Part shown: one piece after another, positions 33,138-41,680 of the stretch
How the letters are laid out: each line of letters begins with the position of its first letter
Position numbering within the stretch: the first letter of the stretch is position 1
Source: Domibacillus indicus
GTDB lineage: Bacteria; Bacillota; Bacilli; Bacillales; Domibacillaceae
NCBI RefSeq assembly: GCF_000970685.1
Contig: NZ_LAJB01000014.1
Coordinates: forward strand, 1 to 64,000
DNA: 64,000 nt
Reading direction: 5' to 3'
Notes under the pieces: model-generated
What the model was told of the DNA's origin: nothing
Seen by the model: only the letters and a program-made list of their open reading frames with translations
Database searches by the model: none
Made by a program: the position numbers and the translations under genes

Positions 33138-34268
33138 TTGGAAACAAAACACAGCATGGTTAAAAAGGCGATTCAGTCGCGTATTTTAGACGGCACTTTC
33201 TTGCCGCATCAAAAAATAAGCTCGGAAAGTGAACTGATGAAAGAATTCGGTGTAAGCCGCCATACAGTCCGGCTTGCACTGGGTGATTTGGTCAGCAAAG
33301 GCTGGCTGTACCGTGAGCAGGGTGCCGGCACATTTTGTGCTGACCGCCAGGCGAATGGAGCTGTGGCTGGTCCAGGCGGGCAAAAAAACATTGCGTTAAT
33401 TACAACCTATATTTCAGATTATATTTTTCCGTCTATTATTCGGGGGGCGGAATCAATACTTAGTGAACACGGCTACCATGTTACGCTGTTCAGCACAAAC
33501 AATAATCACGAAACCGAAAAAGAAATCCTGGAGAAAATATTGGCCGGTTCTTTCGAAGGTGTTATTGTGGAGCCGACAAAGAGCGCCTTCAGCAACCCGA
33601 ATATTAACTATTATTTAAACCTGGAGCGGCAAAACGTCCCGTACGTTATGATTAATGCTTATTATGATGAGCTGGAACCTCTGTATGTGGCCATCGATGA
33701 CGAAAAAGGCGGCTTTTTGCAGACGGAATTTTTAATCAAACAGGGCTGCCGCAATATTGCCGGCTTTTTTAAGACAGATGACATTCAGGGTGTCAAGCGC
33801 ATGAAAGGTTTTTTGAAAGCCCACCGAAAGTATCGGATTCCGATTGAGCCCCAAAATATTATCACGTATTACACAGAAGAAAAAGAAAGCAAGCCGGCTC
33901 ACGAATTGCAGCAGCTGCTGGCGCTTCCGGAAAAAGCTGTGCCTGACTCGCTTGTCTGTTACAACGACCAGCTGGCGCTGAGCCTGCTGAATATTTTGCG
34001 TGAAAAAAATCTCCGGGTCCCGGAAGATATAGCAATAGTGGGCTATGATGATTCATTTTTAGCAGATATATCTGAAGTAAAGCTGACAACTGTTAAACAT
34101 CCGAAAAGTGATCTTGGCCGTGAAGCGGCAAGGCTGGTGATAGAACTTATTGAGGGGCGCAAAGGCGCAGCAGCGAAAAAAGAATCCATGCAGGAGCCCA
34201 TTATTTTTAAACCGGATCTTCACATAAGATCATCTGTAAAAGCAATAGAAGAAGCTCATAAACAATAA
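33138..34268 (+). CDS. araR: Arabinose-responsive repressor AraR
   Basis: A 376-residue chimeric repressor. The N-terminal 70 residues are a GntR-type winged helix (ISSESELMKEFGVSRHTVRL, LVSKGWLYREQGAGTFCADR). The rest is a LacI/GalR-type sugar-binding domain (NIALITTYISDYIFPSIIRG, IAIVGYDDSFLADISEVKLT, TVKHPKSDLGREAA). This architecture is specific to AraR. L-arabinose releases it from DNA. The TTG at 33138 is chosen because TGGGGTGA lies just before it and the protein then aligns with B. subtilis AraR. Probable binding sites are scattered through the cluster, including one before this gene. Confidence 0.94.
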   Translation: METKHSMVKKAIQSRILDGTFLPHQKISSESELMKEFGVSRHTVRLALGDLVSKGWLYREQGAGTFCADRQANGAVAGPGGQKNIALITTYISDYIFPSIIRGAESILSEHGYHVTLFSTNNNHETEKEILEKILAGSFEGVIVEPTKSAFSNPNINYYLNLERQNVPYVMINAYYDELEPLYVAIDDEKGGFLQTEFLIKQGCRNIAGFFKTDDIQGVKRMKGFLKAHRKYRIPIEPQNIITYYTEEKESKPAHELQQLLALPEKAVPDSLVCYNDQLALSLLNILREKNLRVPEDIAIVGYDDSFLADISEVKLTTVKHPKSDLGREAARLVIELIEGRKGAAAKKESMQEPIIFKPDLHIRSSVKAIEEAHKQ

Positions 34269-34289
34269 CCTGTTTATGAGCTTTTTTTA
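34253..34289 (+). terminator. Rho-independent terminator of araR
   Basis: AGCTCATAAACA and TGTTTATGAGCT form a perfect 12-bp stem overlapping the araR stop codon and followed by T7. Confidence 0.92.
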
Positions 34290-34317
34290 AGTTATTGAAA
34301 AAATATCATAAAATGTA

Positions 34318-34346
34318 TTGATTATGCGTACATATTGTACTATTAT
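34318..34346 (+). promoter_or_regulatory. Sigma-A promoter of the araDBA operon
   Basis: TTGATT (34318-34323) and TATTAT (34341-34346) are 17 bases apart. An AraR box fills the spacer and a second one lies just past the expected start point. Confidence 0.7.
34320..34335. promoter_or_regulatory. AraR box 1 of the araDBA promoter
   Basis: GATTATGCGTACATAT matches the AraR consensus at 11 of 16 positions and lies between -35 and -10. Confidence 0.6.
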
Positions 34347-34360
34347 TTATTTAAGAAAAT

Positions 34361-34376
34361 AGATATACGTACAAGT
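34361..34376. promoter_or_regulatory. AraR box 2 of the araDBA promoter
   Basis: AGATATACGTACAAGT matches at 12 of 16. Its centre is 41 bases from that of box 1, about four helical turns, close to the spacing used for cooperative AraR binding in B. subtilis. Confidence 0.7.
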
Positions 34377-34394
34377 TAGATAAGGAGGCTTTTT

Positions 34395-35087
34395 ATGCTG
34401 GAGCAATTAAAGCAGGAAGTTCTTGAAGCAAACCTCGCTCTTCCTAAACACGGGCTTGTTACTTTTACTTGGGGTAATGTAAGCGGTTTCGATGAAAATG
34501 AAAAGCTGGTAGTCATTAAACCAAGCGGGGTGGCATATGACAAGCTGACAGCGGACGATATGGTTGTGGTTGACCTGGAAGGAAATATCGTGGAGGGACG
34601 TTTAAAACCATCTTCTGATACGGCGACTCATTTAATTTTATATAAAAATTTTCCGGGGATTGGCGGAGTTGTTCATACGCATTCACCGTGGGCGACAAGC
34701 TGGGCACAGGCTGGGCGTCCAATTCCGGCTCTTGGTACAACACACGCCGACTATTACTACGGAGAAGTGCCATGTACACGCCCATTGACGCAGGACGAAA
34801 TTGAAAGAGGCTATGAAGCGGAGACGGGGAACGTCATCGTCGAAACGTTTGCCCACACTGATCCTCAGGCGATGCCGGGAGTGCTGGTTTATGGGCATGC
34901 ACCATTTAACTGGGGGAAGGATCCGAAGGAAGCGGTTCATAATGCCGTTGTCCTGGAAGAAGTCGCTAAAATGGGCTTACATACATTTCAGCTCAATCCT
35001 GCTATTCAGCCGATTGACCAGTTCCTGCTGGATAAACATTACTTGCGAAAGCATGGAGCAAACGCTTATTACGGGCAAAAAGGATAA
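34395..35087 (+). CDS. araD: L-ribulose-5-phosphate 4-epimerase
   Basis: A 230-residue zinc-dependent class II aldolase-fold epimerase converting L-ribulose-5-phosphate to D-xylulose-5-phosphate. Signatures are [20 protein letters not shown] (about 24-43), the zinc ligands in [15 protein letters not shown] (His pair, about 93-107), [17 protein letters not shown] and the distal His in [20 protein letters not shown]. Length equals that of known AraD (about 230). It is first in the araD-araB-araA-galM order, unlike B. subtilis araABD. AAGGAGG precedes the ATG. Confidence 0.96.
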   Translation: MLEQLKQEVLEANLALPKHGLVTFTWGNVSGFDENEKLVVIKPSGVAYDKLTADDMVVVDLEGNIVEGRLKPSSDTATHLILYKNFPGIGGVVHTHSPWATSWAQAGRPIPALGTTHADYYYGEVPCTRPLTQDEIERGYEAETGNVIVETFAHTDPQAMPGVLVYGHAPFNWGKDPKEAVHNAVVLEEVAKMGLHTFQLNPAIQPIDQFLLDKHYLRKHGANAYYGQKG

Positions 35088-35211
35088 AACGATTATAACG
35101 TCGCTGACAAGGGGCTTCAGGGTTAAGGTCAATACTTTATCTTACACGCCCTTCAGCACTGTCGAATTTTAATAAGGGATTATACATTATCGATCAAAAG
35201 GAAGTGGCTGA

Positions 35212-36846
35212 ATGACTAACAAGCTGAATTCAATAAAAGCTGATATTACCAGCAGTCGAACGGCTTTAGGTATTGAGTTTGGTTCTACCCGCATCAAGGC
35301 AGTTCTGATTGATTCCAACCATTCGCCAATAGCTTCGGGAAGCTATGAGTGGGAGAATCGCCTGGAGAATGGCATATGGACCTATTCTCTTGATGATATT
35401 TGGAAGGGTCTTCAAACAAGCTACCAGGAGATGGCTGCTGAAGTAAAAGAAAAGTATGACGTAACCCTTCAGAGAGTAGGCGCTATTGGCTTCAGTGCAA
35501 TGATGCACGGCTATATGGCATTTAATCAAGAGGGAGAATTACTGGTGCCGTTTCGTACCTGGAGAAACTCGATCACGGAACGAGCAGAAAAAGAATTAAC
35601 TGCGCTTTTCAATTATAATATTCCGCAAAGGTGGAGCATCGCCCATTTATATCAAGCGATTATAAATGAAGAAAAACATGTGGAAAGCATTGATTTCTTC
35701 ACAACGCTGGCTGGCTATATCCACTGGAAGCTGACGGGCAGAAAAGTGTTAGGGCTTGGAGATGCTTCCGGTATGTTTCCGATCGATTTGGAAACAAAAA
35801 ATTACGATACAAAGCTGATTCAAACTTTTGATGATTTGATCCGTGAAAAGAATTACCCGTGGAAATTGGAAGAGATTCTGCCCCAGGCTTTGCCGGCTGG
35901 CGATGAGGCCGGCCGATTATCAGAAGAAGGTGCAAAGCTATTAGATGTAAGCGGGAACCTTCAAGCTGGTATTCCGCTTTGTCCTCCAGAAGGCGACGCG
36001 GGAACAGGCATGGTCGCAACGAACAGTGTTGCCCGGCGTACTGGAAATGTGTCAGCGGGAACTTCGGTGTTTGCGATGATCGTGCTGGAAAAAGAGTTGA
36101 GCAGGGTTTATCCGGAAATCGACCTGGTTACCACGCCTTCTGGAAGCCTCGTTGGTATGGTTCATGCGAACAACTGCTCTTCAGATATTAATGCCTGGGT
36201 CAAGCTTTTCCGTGAATTTTCAGAAGTTCTTGGTTTTGAAGTAAATACAGACAAAATGTTTGAAGCTTTATTCAATAAAGCTCTTGAAGGAGACCGGGAC
36301 TGCGGCGGGCTGTTGTCTTACGGCTATTATTCCGGTGAGAATATCACAGGAATAAAAGAAGGCCGGCCATTATTCGTGCGTTCACCGGAAAGCAATTTCA
36401 ATCTGGCAAACTTTATGCGTGTACATTTATTTTCGGCACTTGGAACTTTGAAGATTGGAATGGATATTCTATTAAACGAAGAAAATATTCAGATTGATAG
36501 AATACTGGGGCATGGAGGCCTGTTTAAGACGAAAGGGGCCGGGCAGAAGATCATGGCCGCAGCTATGAATGCGCCTGTGTCCGTTATGGAAACTGCCGGT
36601 GAAGGCGGTGCATGGGGAATTGCCCTGCTTGCAGCCTTTACCGCTAACAAAGAAGGAAATGAATCACTGGAAGAATATCTTGATCAAAAAGTATTCGCCG
36701 GAAATGCCGGTGTGGAAGCGGCGCCGGATGAAAAAGACGTTGAAGGCTTTGAAGTCTTTATCGAACGCTATAAACAGGGACTTGCAATCGAGCAGGCAGC
36801 GATTGATCATTTAGTCATTCAGAAGAAGGCCGAGCAGCTGGTTTAA
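35212..36846 (+). CDS. araB: FGGY-family L-ribulokinase (lactobacillus-type)
   Basis: A 544-residue FGGY carbohydrate kinase. The ATP-binding phosphate-1 loop is [17 protein letters not shown] (about 19-35), with [15 protein letters not shown] and the C-terminal ATPase motif [15 protein letters not shown]. The usual B. subtilis/E. coli AraB begins with a GVDFGTLSGRA motif and has a different middle. This one matches, from memory, the ribulokinases of Lactobacillus and clostridia ([11 protein letters not shown]-type N terminus). Position between araD and araA makes phosphorylation of L-ribulose by ATP the obvious role. A gap of 124 bases separates it from araD. Confidence 0.85.
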   Translation: MTNKLNSIKADITSSRTALGIEFGSTRIKAVLIDSNHSPIASGSYEWENRLENGIWTYSLDDIWKGLQTSYQEMAAEVKEKYDVTLQRVGAIGFSAMMHGYMAFNQEGELLVPFRTWRNSITERAEKELTALFNYNIPQRWSIAHLYQAIINEEKHVESIDFFTTLAGYIHWKLTGRKVLGLGDASGMFPIDLETKNYDTKLIQTFDDLIREKNYPWKLEEILPQALPAGDEAGRLSEEGAKLLDVSGNLQAGIPLCPPEGDAGTGMVATNSVARRTGNVSAGTSVFAMIVLEKELSRVYPEIDLVTTPSGSLVGMVHANNCSSDINAWVKLFREFSEVLGFEVNTDKMFEALFNKALEGDRDCGGLLSYGYYSGENITGIKEGRPLFVRSPESNFNLANFMRVHLFSALGTLKIGMDILLNEENIQIDRILGHGGLFKTKGAGQKIMAAAMNAPVSVMETAGEGGAWGIALLAAFTANKEGNESLEEYLDQKVFAGNAGVEAAPDEKDVEGFEVFIERYKQGLAIEQAAIDHLVIQKKAEQLV

Positions 36847-36898
36847 AGGGAAACCGGCGGAACAAACACGTTGAAAATAACGCAAGGGAGCGAGAAGG

Positions 36899-38371
36899 AT
36901 GTTAACGATAAACAATAAAGAATTTTGGTTTGTAACGGGAAGCCAGCATCTCTACGGAGAAGAAACATTGAAGGAAGTTCAGAAAAACTCCGAGGAGGTT
37001 GTAAGCGGATTAAATGAAGGCGATGGGCTTGCTTATCCCATCGTATTTAAAGAAATATTAACAACCTCAGGTGATATTCACCAGCTTATGCAGCAGGCAA
37101 ACAGTGATGAAAATTGTGCAGGTGTTATTACATGGATGCATACATTTTCACCGGCAAAAATGTGGATTGCCGGCTTAAAAACCTTACAAAAGCCGCTTCT
37201 TCATCTTCATACGCAGTTTAACCGTGATATTCCATGGAGCAGTATTGACATGGACTTTATGAACTTAAATCAAGCGGCACACGGGGACCGGGAATATGGA
37301 TTTATCGGCACACGCATGCAGATCGGCCGCAAAGTAATTGTCGGCCACTGGCAGAATGAATCTGTAAGGAAAGATGTAAGTGACTGGATGAAAATCGCGG
37401 CAGCTGTGGCGGAGGGGCCGAATATCCGCGTTGCCCGTTTCGGTGACAATATGAGAAACGTAGCGGTGACAGACGGTGATAAAGTTGAAGCGCAAATTAA
37501 ATTCGGCTGGGTTGTTGATTATTACGGAATCGGAGACCTTGTCGAAGAAATGAGCGCGATTACAAACGCGCAAATTGATGATGTTTACGAAGAATACAAG
37601 CAGCTCTATGATTTTGAAGAAAGTGATGAAACCTGTGCAGCCATCAAGGAACAGGCGCGTATTGAAATTGGACTGCGGTCATTTTTAGAAAAAGGCAATT
37701 ATACAGCGTTCACAACGAATTTCGAAGACCTTCATGGCATGAAGCAGCTGCCAGGTCTTGCAGTTCAGCGGCTGATGGCAGACGGCTACGGCTTTGCGGG
37801 AGAAGGTGACTGGCGGACAGCTGCGCTTCTCCGCATGATGAAAATTGCAGCCGGCAACGAGCAGACATCCTTTATGGAAGACTATACGTATCATTTAGAA
37901 GAAGGAAATGAAATGATTCTTGGCTCGCACATGCTTGAAGTGTGCCCGACTGTTGCGGCCACGAAGCCTCGGATTGTTGTTAATCCGCTCTCAATTGGCG
38001 GAAAAGAAGATCCGGCACGCCTTGTGTTTGACGGATTAAGTGGACAGGCAGTTAATGCGTCGCTTGTAGAAATGGGCGGACGCTACCGCTTAATCGTCAA
38101 TGTGGTGGATGCAGTTGAGTCACCGCAGCAAACACCAAACCTTCCAGTCGCAAAAGTGCTCTGGAAGCCGCAGCCATCTTTAAAAACAGCAACGGAATCC
38201 TGGATTTATGCGGGCGGCGCCCATCATACAGTTCTTTCTTTTGCGGTGAGCGCTGAGCAGCTGTATGACTTTGCGGAAATGGCTGGCATTGAATGTATCA
38301 TTATTGACAATGACACAAAAACATCCCAGCTGCGCAATGAGCTAAAGTGGGGAGAAGCAATCTGGAAGTAA
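36899..38371 (+). CDS. araA: L-arabinose isomerase
   Basis: A 490-residue Mn2+-dependent isomerase converting L-arabinose to L-ribulose. The N terminus FWFVTGSQHLYGEETLKEV is diagnostic. Metal ligands lie in FTTNFEDLHGMKQLPGLAVQ (Glu) and in the EGDWRTAALLR, EDYTYHLEEGNEMILGSHML region (Glu and His residues). Length agrees with Bacillus and Geobacillus AraA (about 495). AGGGAGCGAGAAGG precedes the ATG. It follows araB by 52 bases and is followed by galM. Confidence 0.97.
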   Translation: MLTINNKEFWFVTGSQHLYGEETLKEVQKNSEEVVSGLNEGDGLAYPIVFKEILTTSGDIHQLMQQANSDENCAGVITWMHTFSPAKMWIAGLKTLQKPLLHLHTQFNRDIPWSSIDMDFMNLNQAAHGDREYGFIGTRMQIGRKVIVGHWQNESVRKDVSDWMKIAAAVAEGPNIRVARFGDNMRNVAVTDGDKVEAQIKFGWVVDYYGIGDLVEEMSAITNAQIDDVYEEYKQLYDFEESDETCAAIKEQARIEIGLRSFLEKGNYTAFTTNFEDLHGMKQLPGLAVQRLMADGYGFAGEGDWRTAALLRMMKIAAGNEQTSFMEDYTYHLEEGNEMILGSHMLEVCPTVAATKPRIVVNPLSIGGKEDPARLVFDGLSGQAVNASLVEMGGRYRLIVNVVDAVESPQQTPNLPVAKVLWKPQPSLKTATESWIYAGGAHHTVLSFAVSAEQLYDFAEMAGIECIIIDNDTKTSQLRNELKWGEAIWK

Positions 38372-38377
38372 TTTGTA

Positions 38378-38412
38378 AAAAGGCTGTCTCATTTATGAGC
38401 CGGCCTTTTCTT
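38378..38412 (+). terminator. Weak terminator or processing hairpin between araA and galM
   Basis: AAAAAGGCTGTCTCAT and ATGAGCCGGCCTTTT can pair imperfectly, with CTCAT/ATGAG at the top and AAAAGGC/GCCTTTT at the base. It may reduce read-through into galM. Confidence 0.5.
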
Positions 38413-38432
38413 CTACTAAGGGAGCGGAGAAT

Positions 38433-39443
38433 ATGACTGGGAATATAAATGGCAAAAATATTAAAGAGTTTACGCTGAAAAACAAAAATGGCATGGAAGT
38501 GTCTTTTATTGATTATGGCTGCATCATTACCAAAATTATTGTGCCAGACCGTGAAGGAAACCGTGAAAACGTCGTACTGGGGTATGGAAGAACCGATCAG
38601 TATGCGTACAATCCCTGGTATTTAGGTGCTGTCATTGGCCGCTTTGCCGGCCGGATCGGAGAAGGCTCATTTGAGCTGGGCGGGAAAATGTACACCCTTG
38701 AACGCAATGATGGAAACAACCATCTGCACGGCGGACAGGAAGGATTTGACAAAGTCATCTGGCAATCTGAATCCATACCAGGCGGTGTCCGGTTCACCCA
38801 TGAAAGCCCCGATGGGGAAGGCGGATATCCGGGGAACATAAAGGTTACGGTTACGTACACGCTGAATGATGAAAATGAATTTATTATTCAATATGAAGCT
38901 GTATCGGATCAGCCGACTCTTCTAAACCTGACAAACCATACGTATTTTAACTTAAGCGGTAATGTAAAACGGGATATTACCGGTCACCTGCTGCAAATGG
39001 ACAGCGACCGGTATGCAGAATTAAATGACCAGCTTTTGCCGACCGGCAGGCTCCAGCCAGTTGAAGGCACTGCGTTCGATTTTCGCCGGGGCCAGACTAT
39101 TCAAGCAGGGGTAAAATCAAATGACCCGCAAAATAAGCTGGCAGGTAAAGGGTACGACCATCCTTTTGTTTTAAACGGGGATGGCGGCATCACTTTATCA
39201 GATGAAGAAAGTGGTCGTGTGCTCAGAATAAAAACGGATCAAGAATGTGTTGTATTGTATTCCGGCACGCAGATAACGAATGGCGTACTGCTTGATGGCG
39301 GAGAGTCGCGGAAATACGCCGGCCTTTGCCTGGAAACACAGGGACTGCCGGATTCTATTCATCATCCAGGTTTTCCCCAGAATACGATTCAGCCAGGAGA
39401 AAACTATGCGTCGCGGACTGTCTACAGGTTCGAAACAAAGTAA
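38433..39443 (+). CDS. galM: Aldose 1-epimerase (mutarotase)
   Basis: A 336-residue galactose mutarotase-like beta-sandwich enzyme that interconverts alpha and beta anomers of sugars. The motifs GRFAGRIGEGSFELGGKMY with NDGNNHLHGGQEGFDKVIW, the catalytic His in LTNHTYFNLSG (about 168-178), and the catalytic Glu in GLCLETQGLPDSIHHPGF (about 300-317) are intact. GGGAGCGGAG precedes the ATG. Placed after araA, it probably supplies the anomer of arabinose used by the isomerase. A strong shared terminator follows. Confidence 0.93.
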   Translation: MTGNINGKNIKEFTLKNKNGMEVSFIDYGCIITKIIVPDREGNRENVVLGYGRTDQYAYNPWYLGAVIGRFAGRIGEGSFELGGKMYTLERNDGNNHLHGGQEGFDKVIWQSESIPGGVRFTHESPDGEGGYPGNIKVTVTYTLNDENEFIIQYEAVSDQPTLLNLTNHTYFNLSGNVKRDITGHLLQMDSDRYAELNDQLLPTGRLQPVEGTAFDFRRGQTIQAGVKSNDPQNKLAGKGYDHPFVLNGDGGITLSDEESGRVLRIKTDQECVVLYSGTQITNGVLLDGGESRKYAGLCLETQGLPDSIHHPGFPQNTIQPGENYASRTVYRFETK

Positions 39444-39452
39444 GTACTTGCT

Positions 39453-39491
39453 AAAAAAGCGGATGTCTTTTCGTAAGACATCCGCTTTTTT
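39453..39491. terminator. Bidirectional rho-independent terminator
   Basis: AAAAAAGCGGATGTCTT and AAGACATCCGCTTTTTT are perfect complements around a 5-base loop. It lies between galM and the convergent regulator gene. Confidence 0.94.
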
Positions 39492-39503
39492 AATAAAGGT
39501 GTT

Positions 39504-40406
39504 TTAGAGATAATAAAGCTTAAATGCAATATCTTGATTATGATTGCCGAATTTTTTTCCGAAAATAGTTGCGCCTCCTACATGCTCGGCATCCTCTTTC
39601 ACTTCAAGACAAAAAGTCCATCTGTCGCAGGTTGTGTCCAAATCATCTACTGAGATATCTGACAAAGGATCGCCATCTATATAAGTTCCATGCTTTGTAA
39701 TGCGAATCGTTTTCAGCAGCCCATACTGGTTTAAATTATGGGGCCACCAGTCAGGCGTGTATTTTCCTCTCGTGTCTGCGAAATCTCCAGGGCTTATCCA
39801 GGTGCCTAATTCAATTCCATTCAAGGAGAACGTAATATCCGAAGGCCAGACATCATTAGAAAAAGGAAATTCTGAAGATAATTCCAGGGAAATTTCAAAC
39901 TGCTGCAATGACTCTCCAGGTTTTAGAAAGTTTGCCGTATTGTATTGAATAAACCCCTGTGTAAACCAGAGAATTTCTGCGTCTACGCGCTGAGGGTCCA
40001 TAAAATACTGCGGTTCATCTACCGGGCCGATAAAATCTTTTTCCGTTGCGAGGCCGCACGTTGGCTTTACATTAAAGTCTGTATAATGGCCGATTGGTAC
40101 TGAGGACTCATAGGAAGCAAATGAGTGAAAGATTTTCTTTGGAAAATTGATCTCAATGTGGTCAACCTTTAAGATGGAAATTTTCTGCTGGCCGGACTTT
40201 CCGGGGATTTTTTCGGTTCTGATAATCCCTGCAGCTTCTAACTTCTTTATATGCTTGGTCACAATGGGGCTGCTGATTCCCAGTTCTTCCGCTAATTCTT
40301 TAATATTCATTTTATTTTTAGACAGCAGCTGGATGATTTTTAAGCGGACCTCGCTTGCCAGTGCTTCATAAACAACAAGCGAGGATTGATCAATTTCTAA
40401 TTGCAT
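39504..40406 (-). CDS. ArsR-type HTH regulator with beta-rich C-terminal domain
   Basis: A 300-residue regulator. Residues 1-80 form an ArsR/MarR-like winged helix (ALASEVRLKIIQLLSKNKMN, IKELAEELGISSPIVTKHIK, KLEAAGIIRTEKIPG). Residues 110-300 are a beta-rich domain (ISLELSSEFPFSNDVWPSDI, LNGIELGTWISPGDF, RGKYTPDWWPHNLNQYG) that looks like a sugar-binding sandwich; I cannot name it. Similar proteins are found near pectin and arabinose genes in Bacillaceae. The ATG at 40406 follows AAGAAGGAC. Upstream lies an AT-rich array of TTAATTAA-like words and a rightward promoter, so it may control the neighbouring ABC operon. Confidence 0.75.
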   Translation of the reverse strand: MQLEIDQSSLVVYEALASEVRLKIIQLLSKNKMNIKELAEELGISSPIVTKHIKKLEAAGIIRTEKIPGKSGQQKISILKVDHIEINFPKKIFHSFASYESSVPIGHYTDFNVKPTCGLATEKDFIGPVDEPQYFMDPQRVDAEILWFTQGFIQYNTANFLKPGESLQQFEISLELSSEFPFSNDVWPSDITFSLNGIELGTWISPGDFADTRGKYTPDWWPHNLNQYGLLKTIRITKHGTYIDGDPLSDISVDDLDTTCDRWTFCLEVKEDAEHVGGATIFGKKFGNHNQDIAFKLYYL

Positions 40407-40588
40407 AAGCAATGTCCTTCTTTCTCTGATGTATTTAATTAACATAAATAATAACATAATGATGATTAACTAAAAAATAAAATAATGAAAAAGTTAATTG
40501 ATTTTAATTAATTATACAATAAAAAAATTAAGTTAACAAATTAATTAATCTTAATAAATAAAAAAAGATTATGTTTATTAAAAAGTTA

Positions 40589-40618
40589 TTGACAGCGTTT
40601 TCAGTTGGAATATATAAT
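40589..40618 (+). promoter_or_regulatory. Strong rightward sigma-A promoter with overlapping cre site
   Basis: TTGACA (40589-40594) and TATAAT (40613-40618) are perfect and 18 bases apart. TGACAGCGTTTTCA (40590-40603) overlaps the -35 and fits the cre consensus at 13 of 14 positions. The first complete gene in this direction is the sugar-binding protein at 41681, so the transcript would cross the DUF624 gene in antisense. Confidence 0.8.
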
Positions 40619-40797
40619 ACTATTAAGTTAACGTATTGTTTTAAAGGATAATTGGTTTGAAAGAAAAAGCTGGTCTACTAAAAACTGGATACACCTTGTA
40701 GAGGTTCGGTTGAACAGATAGGAGGAATGGGCAGGGGGCTTATATAGCAGGAAGGGATTTTGATGGAAAGCGTTTTTTCGAAAACCGTGTGGAGCAT

Positions 40798-40832
40798 AAA
40801 AAAAGCGCGATTAAATTGATTACCGCGCCAGG
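40798..40832 (-). terminator. Terminator of the DUF624 gene (minus strand)
   Basis: On the minus strand GCGCG and CGCGC enclose an AT-rich loop and are followed by T7. It lies 30 bases past the DUF624 stop. Confidence 0.65.
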
Positions 40833-40861
40833 TGAAAAAACATTTCTATATACTTTAAAGA

Positions 40862-41452
40862 TTACGTCTCTATTACTCTAGTGAAAGTCTTGTGGCAGAT
40901 AATGTAGATCAAGTAGGAGCCTGTACTCACGATAAAAAAGAAAGAAAAAGGAACAGCGTACACGGTCAAGGCTGATATAAAAGCAATAGCCAGCAGAGTA
41001 ACCGTAGTGAAAAGCCGGCCGATCGTGAAGAAAAGAGTGTTTCTAAGCAGCGTTTTTATTGCTCCTTCGTAGTGCGCCATCACCGGAAACAAAAACAAGG
41101 TAAAACCTATGAACAAAACAGCGAAGGCGATAAATATAGCAAGGAAAAGCGGCCGCATGTAATGAAAATTCAAAATAGAAAAAAAGTTGAGGTACAGGAA
41201 GCCGGCAATAGCGTACAAAAGCAATCCGATAAGGAAACTTTTTTTGAAGTTTTCTTTAAAAAACCGAATGAAAGACCTGTATACTCCAGGGTCTTGATGG
41301 ATGATCCATTGCCGGATAACACAGTACATGGCAACAGTGGCCGGAACAGCTGTAATGATTGGAAGGCAGAACAAAATCCATAAAATGTTTAGCTGGAAAA
41401 GGTTGGTGACTGTTTCTAAGCCATTGAATAATTTGTTTTGATTTTTATTCAT
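40862..41452 (-). CDS. DUF624 (YesL-like) membrane protein
   Basis: A 196-residue protein with about five membrane segments. The start NKLFNGLETVTNLFQLNILW then ILFCLPIITAVPATVAMYCV is the DUF624 signature (two segments around a conserved Pro-Ala-Thr-Ala motif). Members such as B. subtilis YesL sit beside ABC sugar importers and AraC-type two-component genes; their function is unknown. It is on the strand opposite the ABC operon that starts at 41681. A second DUF624 gene occurs at 57771 next to the other ABC system. Confidence 0.85.
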   Translation of the reverse strand: MNKNQNKLFNGLETVTNLFQLNILWILFCLPIITAVPATVAMYCVIRQWIIHQDPGVYRSFIRFFKENFKKSFLIGLLLYAIAGFLYLNFFSILNFHYMRPLFLAIFIAFAVLFIGFTLFLFPVMAHYEGAIKTLLRNTLFFTIGRLFTTVTLLAIAFISALTVYAVPFSFFFIVSTGSYLIYIICHKTFTRVIET

Positions 41453-41598
41453 TATAATAGACTCCTTTTAGTTGTTCGTATAACTGTTTGTTATTATAGC
41501 GCAAAACTATAGTAAAAACATCCTGTTTAAGTATCTTGTCGAGGGAAGCATTGTATATGAACAGCATTAATGTATAAAAAATATTATTGTTTTGATAG

Positions 41599-41614
41599 GG
41601 ATGTACGTATAAGT
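41599..41614. promoter_or_regulatory. AraR box upstream of the first ABC operon
   Basis: GGATGTACGTATAAGT matches the AraR consensus at 11 of 16 positions, including GTACGTA. It lies 67 bases before the sugar-binding protein gene. Confidence 0.65.
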
Positions 41615-41680
41615 AGAGGCGGATAAGGGGTAAATGCTTCAAGGGCTCATTTATAAAAAAAGAGAAGGAGAGGAAAGTAA

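Larger units (their letters stand above)
40407..40861. other. Gene-free stretch: AT-rich operator-like array and promoter
   Basis: No gene longer than about 20 codons is supported here. The left 190 bases are very AT-rich and repeat the words TTAATTAA and GTTAA (near 40436, 40465, 40492, 40505, 40532, 40541). A strong rightward promoter with a cre site lies at 40589-40618. A tiny frame (ATG 40763, 18 codons, GGAAGGG before it) is noted but not called. A minus-strand terminator ends the stretch. Confidence 0.6.

Noticed and set aside
40764-40777. cre-like sequence GGAAAGCGTTTTTT
   Set aside because: It has three mismatches to consensus and no promoter that it would overlap.
40763-40819. Eighteen-codon frame after the strong promoter
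   Set aside because: It has a possible ribosome-binding site but is too short and featureless to call a gene.
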